64,000 bases of DNA. Source: Lachnospiraceae bacterium (GTDB lineage: Bacteria; Bacillota; Clostridia; Lachnospirales; Lachnospiraceae). The translations under genes were made by a program, and so were the position numbers. The stretch spans positions 1-64,000 of the forward strand of contig JAFZVZ010000014.1 in the NCBI GenBank assembly GCA_017617545.1, written 5' to 3'. Positions 62,873-64,000 of this stretch are shown in pieces. Numbering within the stretch: the stretch's first letter is position 1; each line of letters starts with the position of its first letter. The notes below the pieces were generated by a model that saw nothing but the letters and a program-made list of their open reading frames with translations, did no database searches and had not been told where the DNA came from.

Positions 62873-64000
62873 CGAAATCAAAGTATCGATTGCAATTGTT
62901 AAATGAAATGTCACTCACGAGACCGCCGAGGGCCGTGAGATCACAGGGATATTCGCCGTTCGTAACCCAGGTGCCGATCAGGTTGCAGAGAATACGGCGG
63001 AAATACTCATGGCGCGTGTAGGAGAGGAAACTGCGCGAATCGGTGAGCATACCTACGAAGTTGCCGAGTACACCGAGGTTGGCGAGCGAAGTCATCTGCT
63101 CCTCCATGCCTTTTTTGTTGTCGTTGAACCACCACGCGGATCCCTGCTGAATCTTGCCGGCACAGGAGCTGTCGGCAAAGCATCCGATGACGGTGCCGAT
63201 CGCGGCGTTGTCGGTCGGATTGAGCGAGTAGAGGATCGTCTTCGGAAGAGCGTCGATCTTGCAGAGAGAATTCAGGAAATCGGCAAGCTCCGAAGCGGGC
63301 GTGTAATCGTCGATGCAGTCGCATCCGTTGTTGGCGCCGGACTGCAGGAAAAGCTTCGTGTTGTTGTCTCGCTTGACACCGTAGTGCAGCTGCATCACCC
63401 AGCCGGCCTTTGCGTATTCGGCGGCGAGGAAGGAGAGCAGATTCGTCTTGAACTGCAGCTGCTCGTACAGATCCACGGGCTCGCTGTTCAGAGCTTTGCG
63501 GAAGATGACCTCCGCCTGCTCGTCGGTGCACGGCGCGTACATGATATACGGAAGACTGTGGTCCGCGGTCTTGCAGCCATTGTCCGCAAAGAACTTGATC
63601 CGGTCGCGGAGTACATCACGAAGATCCGAGTACAGCGAGATCGTGCGGTTCACTGCGCGGCCGAGTTCACCGCGGATATACGACGCAAAATCCTTCTTCT
63701 CAATGGCGAGGGCGCGGTCCGGACGAAATGCCGGGAGAACCTTCACGGGGAAGGTCGAATCCATTGCGATCAGACGATGCCAGCGGAGATCGTCTGCCGG
63801 ATCGTCGGTCGTGCACAGAAGGCGTACATTGGAGCGTCGGATGATGCCCCGCGCGGACATCGCGGGATCGGAGAGAACCTGGTTGCACTGATCGTAGATG
63901 CGACGTGCGCTCTCACTCGTGAGCGGTTCCTTGATATCGAAATAGCGCTGAAGCTCGAGATGGCTCCAGTGGTACAGAGGGTTGCCGATGGCGCGCTCGA
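62859..64000 (-). CDS. uxaC: Uronate isomerase (glucuronate isomerase), partial
   Basis: UxaC converts D-glucuronate to D-fructuronate (and galacturonate to tagaturonate). The 5' end lies outside the window. The visible frame begins with ERAIGNPLYHWSHLEL, which is the UxaC pattern near residue 50 of the full protein, and ends with FDFGLTV. Further marks are LLCTTDDPADDLRWH, MQLHYGVKRDNN, GMLTDSRSFLSYTRHEYFRRILCN and WVTNGEYP. It supplies the substrate for UxuB (31331), so together with GH67, UxuB and UxuA the cell can take glucuronate from xylan to keto-deoxygluconate. Confidence 0.95.
   Translation of the reverse strand, partial: ERAIGNPLYHWSHLELQRYFDIKEPLTSESARRIYDQCNQVLSDPAMSARGIIRRSNVRLLCTTDDPADDLRWHRLIAMDSTFPVKVLPAFRPDRALAIEKKDFASYIRGELGRAVNRTISLYSDLRDVLRDRIKFFADNGCKTADHSLPYIMYAPCTDEQAEVIFRKALNSEPVDLYEQLQFKTNLLSFLAAEYAKAGWVMQLHYGVKRDNNTKLFLQSGANNGCDCIDDYTPASELADFLNSLCKIDALPKTILYSLNPTDNAAIGTVIGCFADSSCAGKIQQGSAWWFNDNKKGMEEQMTSLANLGVLGNFVGMLTDSRSFLSYTRHEYFRRILCNLIGTWVTNGEYPCDLTALGGLVSDISFNNCNRYFDFGLTV

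Noticed and set aside
1..64000. Mobile elements, prophage, CRISPR or tRNA genes
   Set aside because: No transposase, integrase, phage structural gene, spaced repeat array or tRNA cloverleaf was recognised other than the tRNA-like part of tmRNA.

Overview
The window reads as chromosomal core DNA of a fairly GC-rich Firmicute of class Clostridia, most likely a Lachnospiraceae relative. This is inferred from the ylxM-ffh-rpsP-khpA-rimM-trmD-rplS-lepB-rbgA-rnhB-yraN order, a CCA-less tmRNA, Gram-positive lipoproteins, intrinsic terminators with T-tracts, and TTGACA-17-TATAAT promoters. I saw no prophage, insertion sequence, CRISPR array or tRNA. Every gene from 146 to 61260 lies on the + strand. 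The last three (pyrI, pyrB, uxaC) lie on the - strand and meet the others at a bidirectional terminator near 61319-61350.

Layout. 0.1-2.7 kb: a two-component system. 2.8-3.2 kb: tmRNA with its own strong promoter, leader hairpin and terminator. 3.3-5.1 kb: two tandem paralogous zinc-ribbon membrane proteins. 5.3-14.6 kb: rRNA pseudouridine synthase, DNA ligase, MetA, Na/Pi cotransporter, alpha-galactosidase, SpoU methyltransferase and nitroreductase. 14.8-27.4 kb: a translation, secretion and ribosome-assembly block, ending with der, plsY and gpsA. 28.2-32.9 kb: intracellular glucuronoxylan use, with a GH67 alpha-glucuronidase, UxuA and UxuB; the matching uronate isomerase UxaC runs off the right edge. 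33-38 kb: a membrane-anchored MutS-like ATPase, RNase HI and MutS. 38.1-44.1 kb: two large ATPase-permease fusions. 44.2-50.6 kb: a cytoplasmic clan GH-A-like glycosidase, phosphoglucomutase/phosphomannomutase, mannose-6-phosphate isomerase and formate-THF ligase. 50.6-58.7 kb: a MacAB-like export operon with two lipoprotein adaptors, one permease and two ATPases. 58.9-61.3 kb: NfeD, SPFH protein and rhomboid protease. 61.4-64 kb: aspartate transcarbamoylase subunits and uxaC.

The most unusual signal is not a gene. The octamer CGGAAAAT (or its complement ATTTTCCG) occurs about 43 times by eye, and its 7-base core GGAAAAT/ATTTTCC about 71 times. That is roughly one core per 0.9 kb, nearly equal on both strands, against about five expected by chance. 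It occurs in all reading frames, often through codons the genome otherwise avoids (GAA AAT), and in intergenic DNA. One pair forms a perfect hairpin around a stop codon. This resembles the distribution of DNA uptake sequences in Pasteurellaceae and Neisseria, but what reads it here is unknown. Other points of note are an ABC ATPase carrying an AbrB-like C-terminal domain and the two-adaptor/two-ATPase exporter it belongs to.
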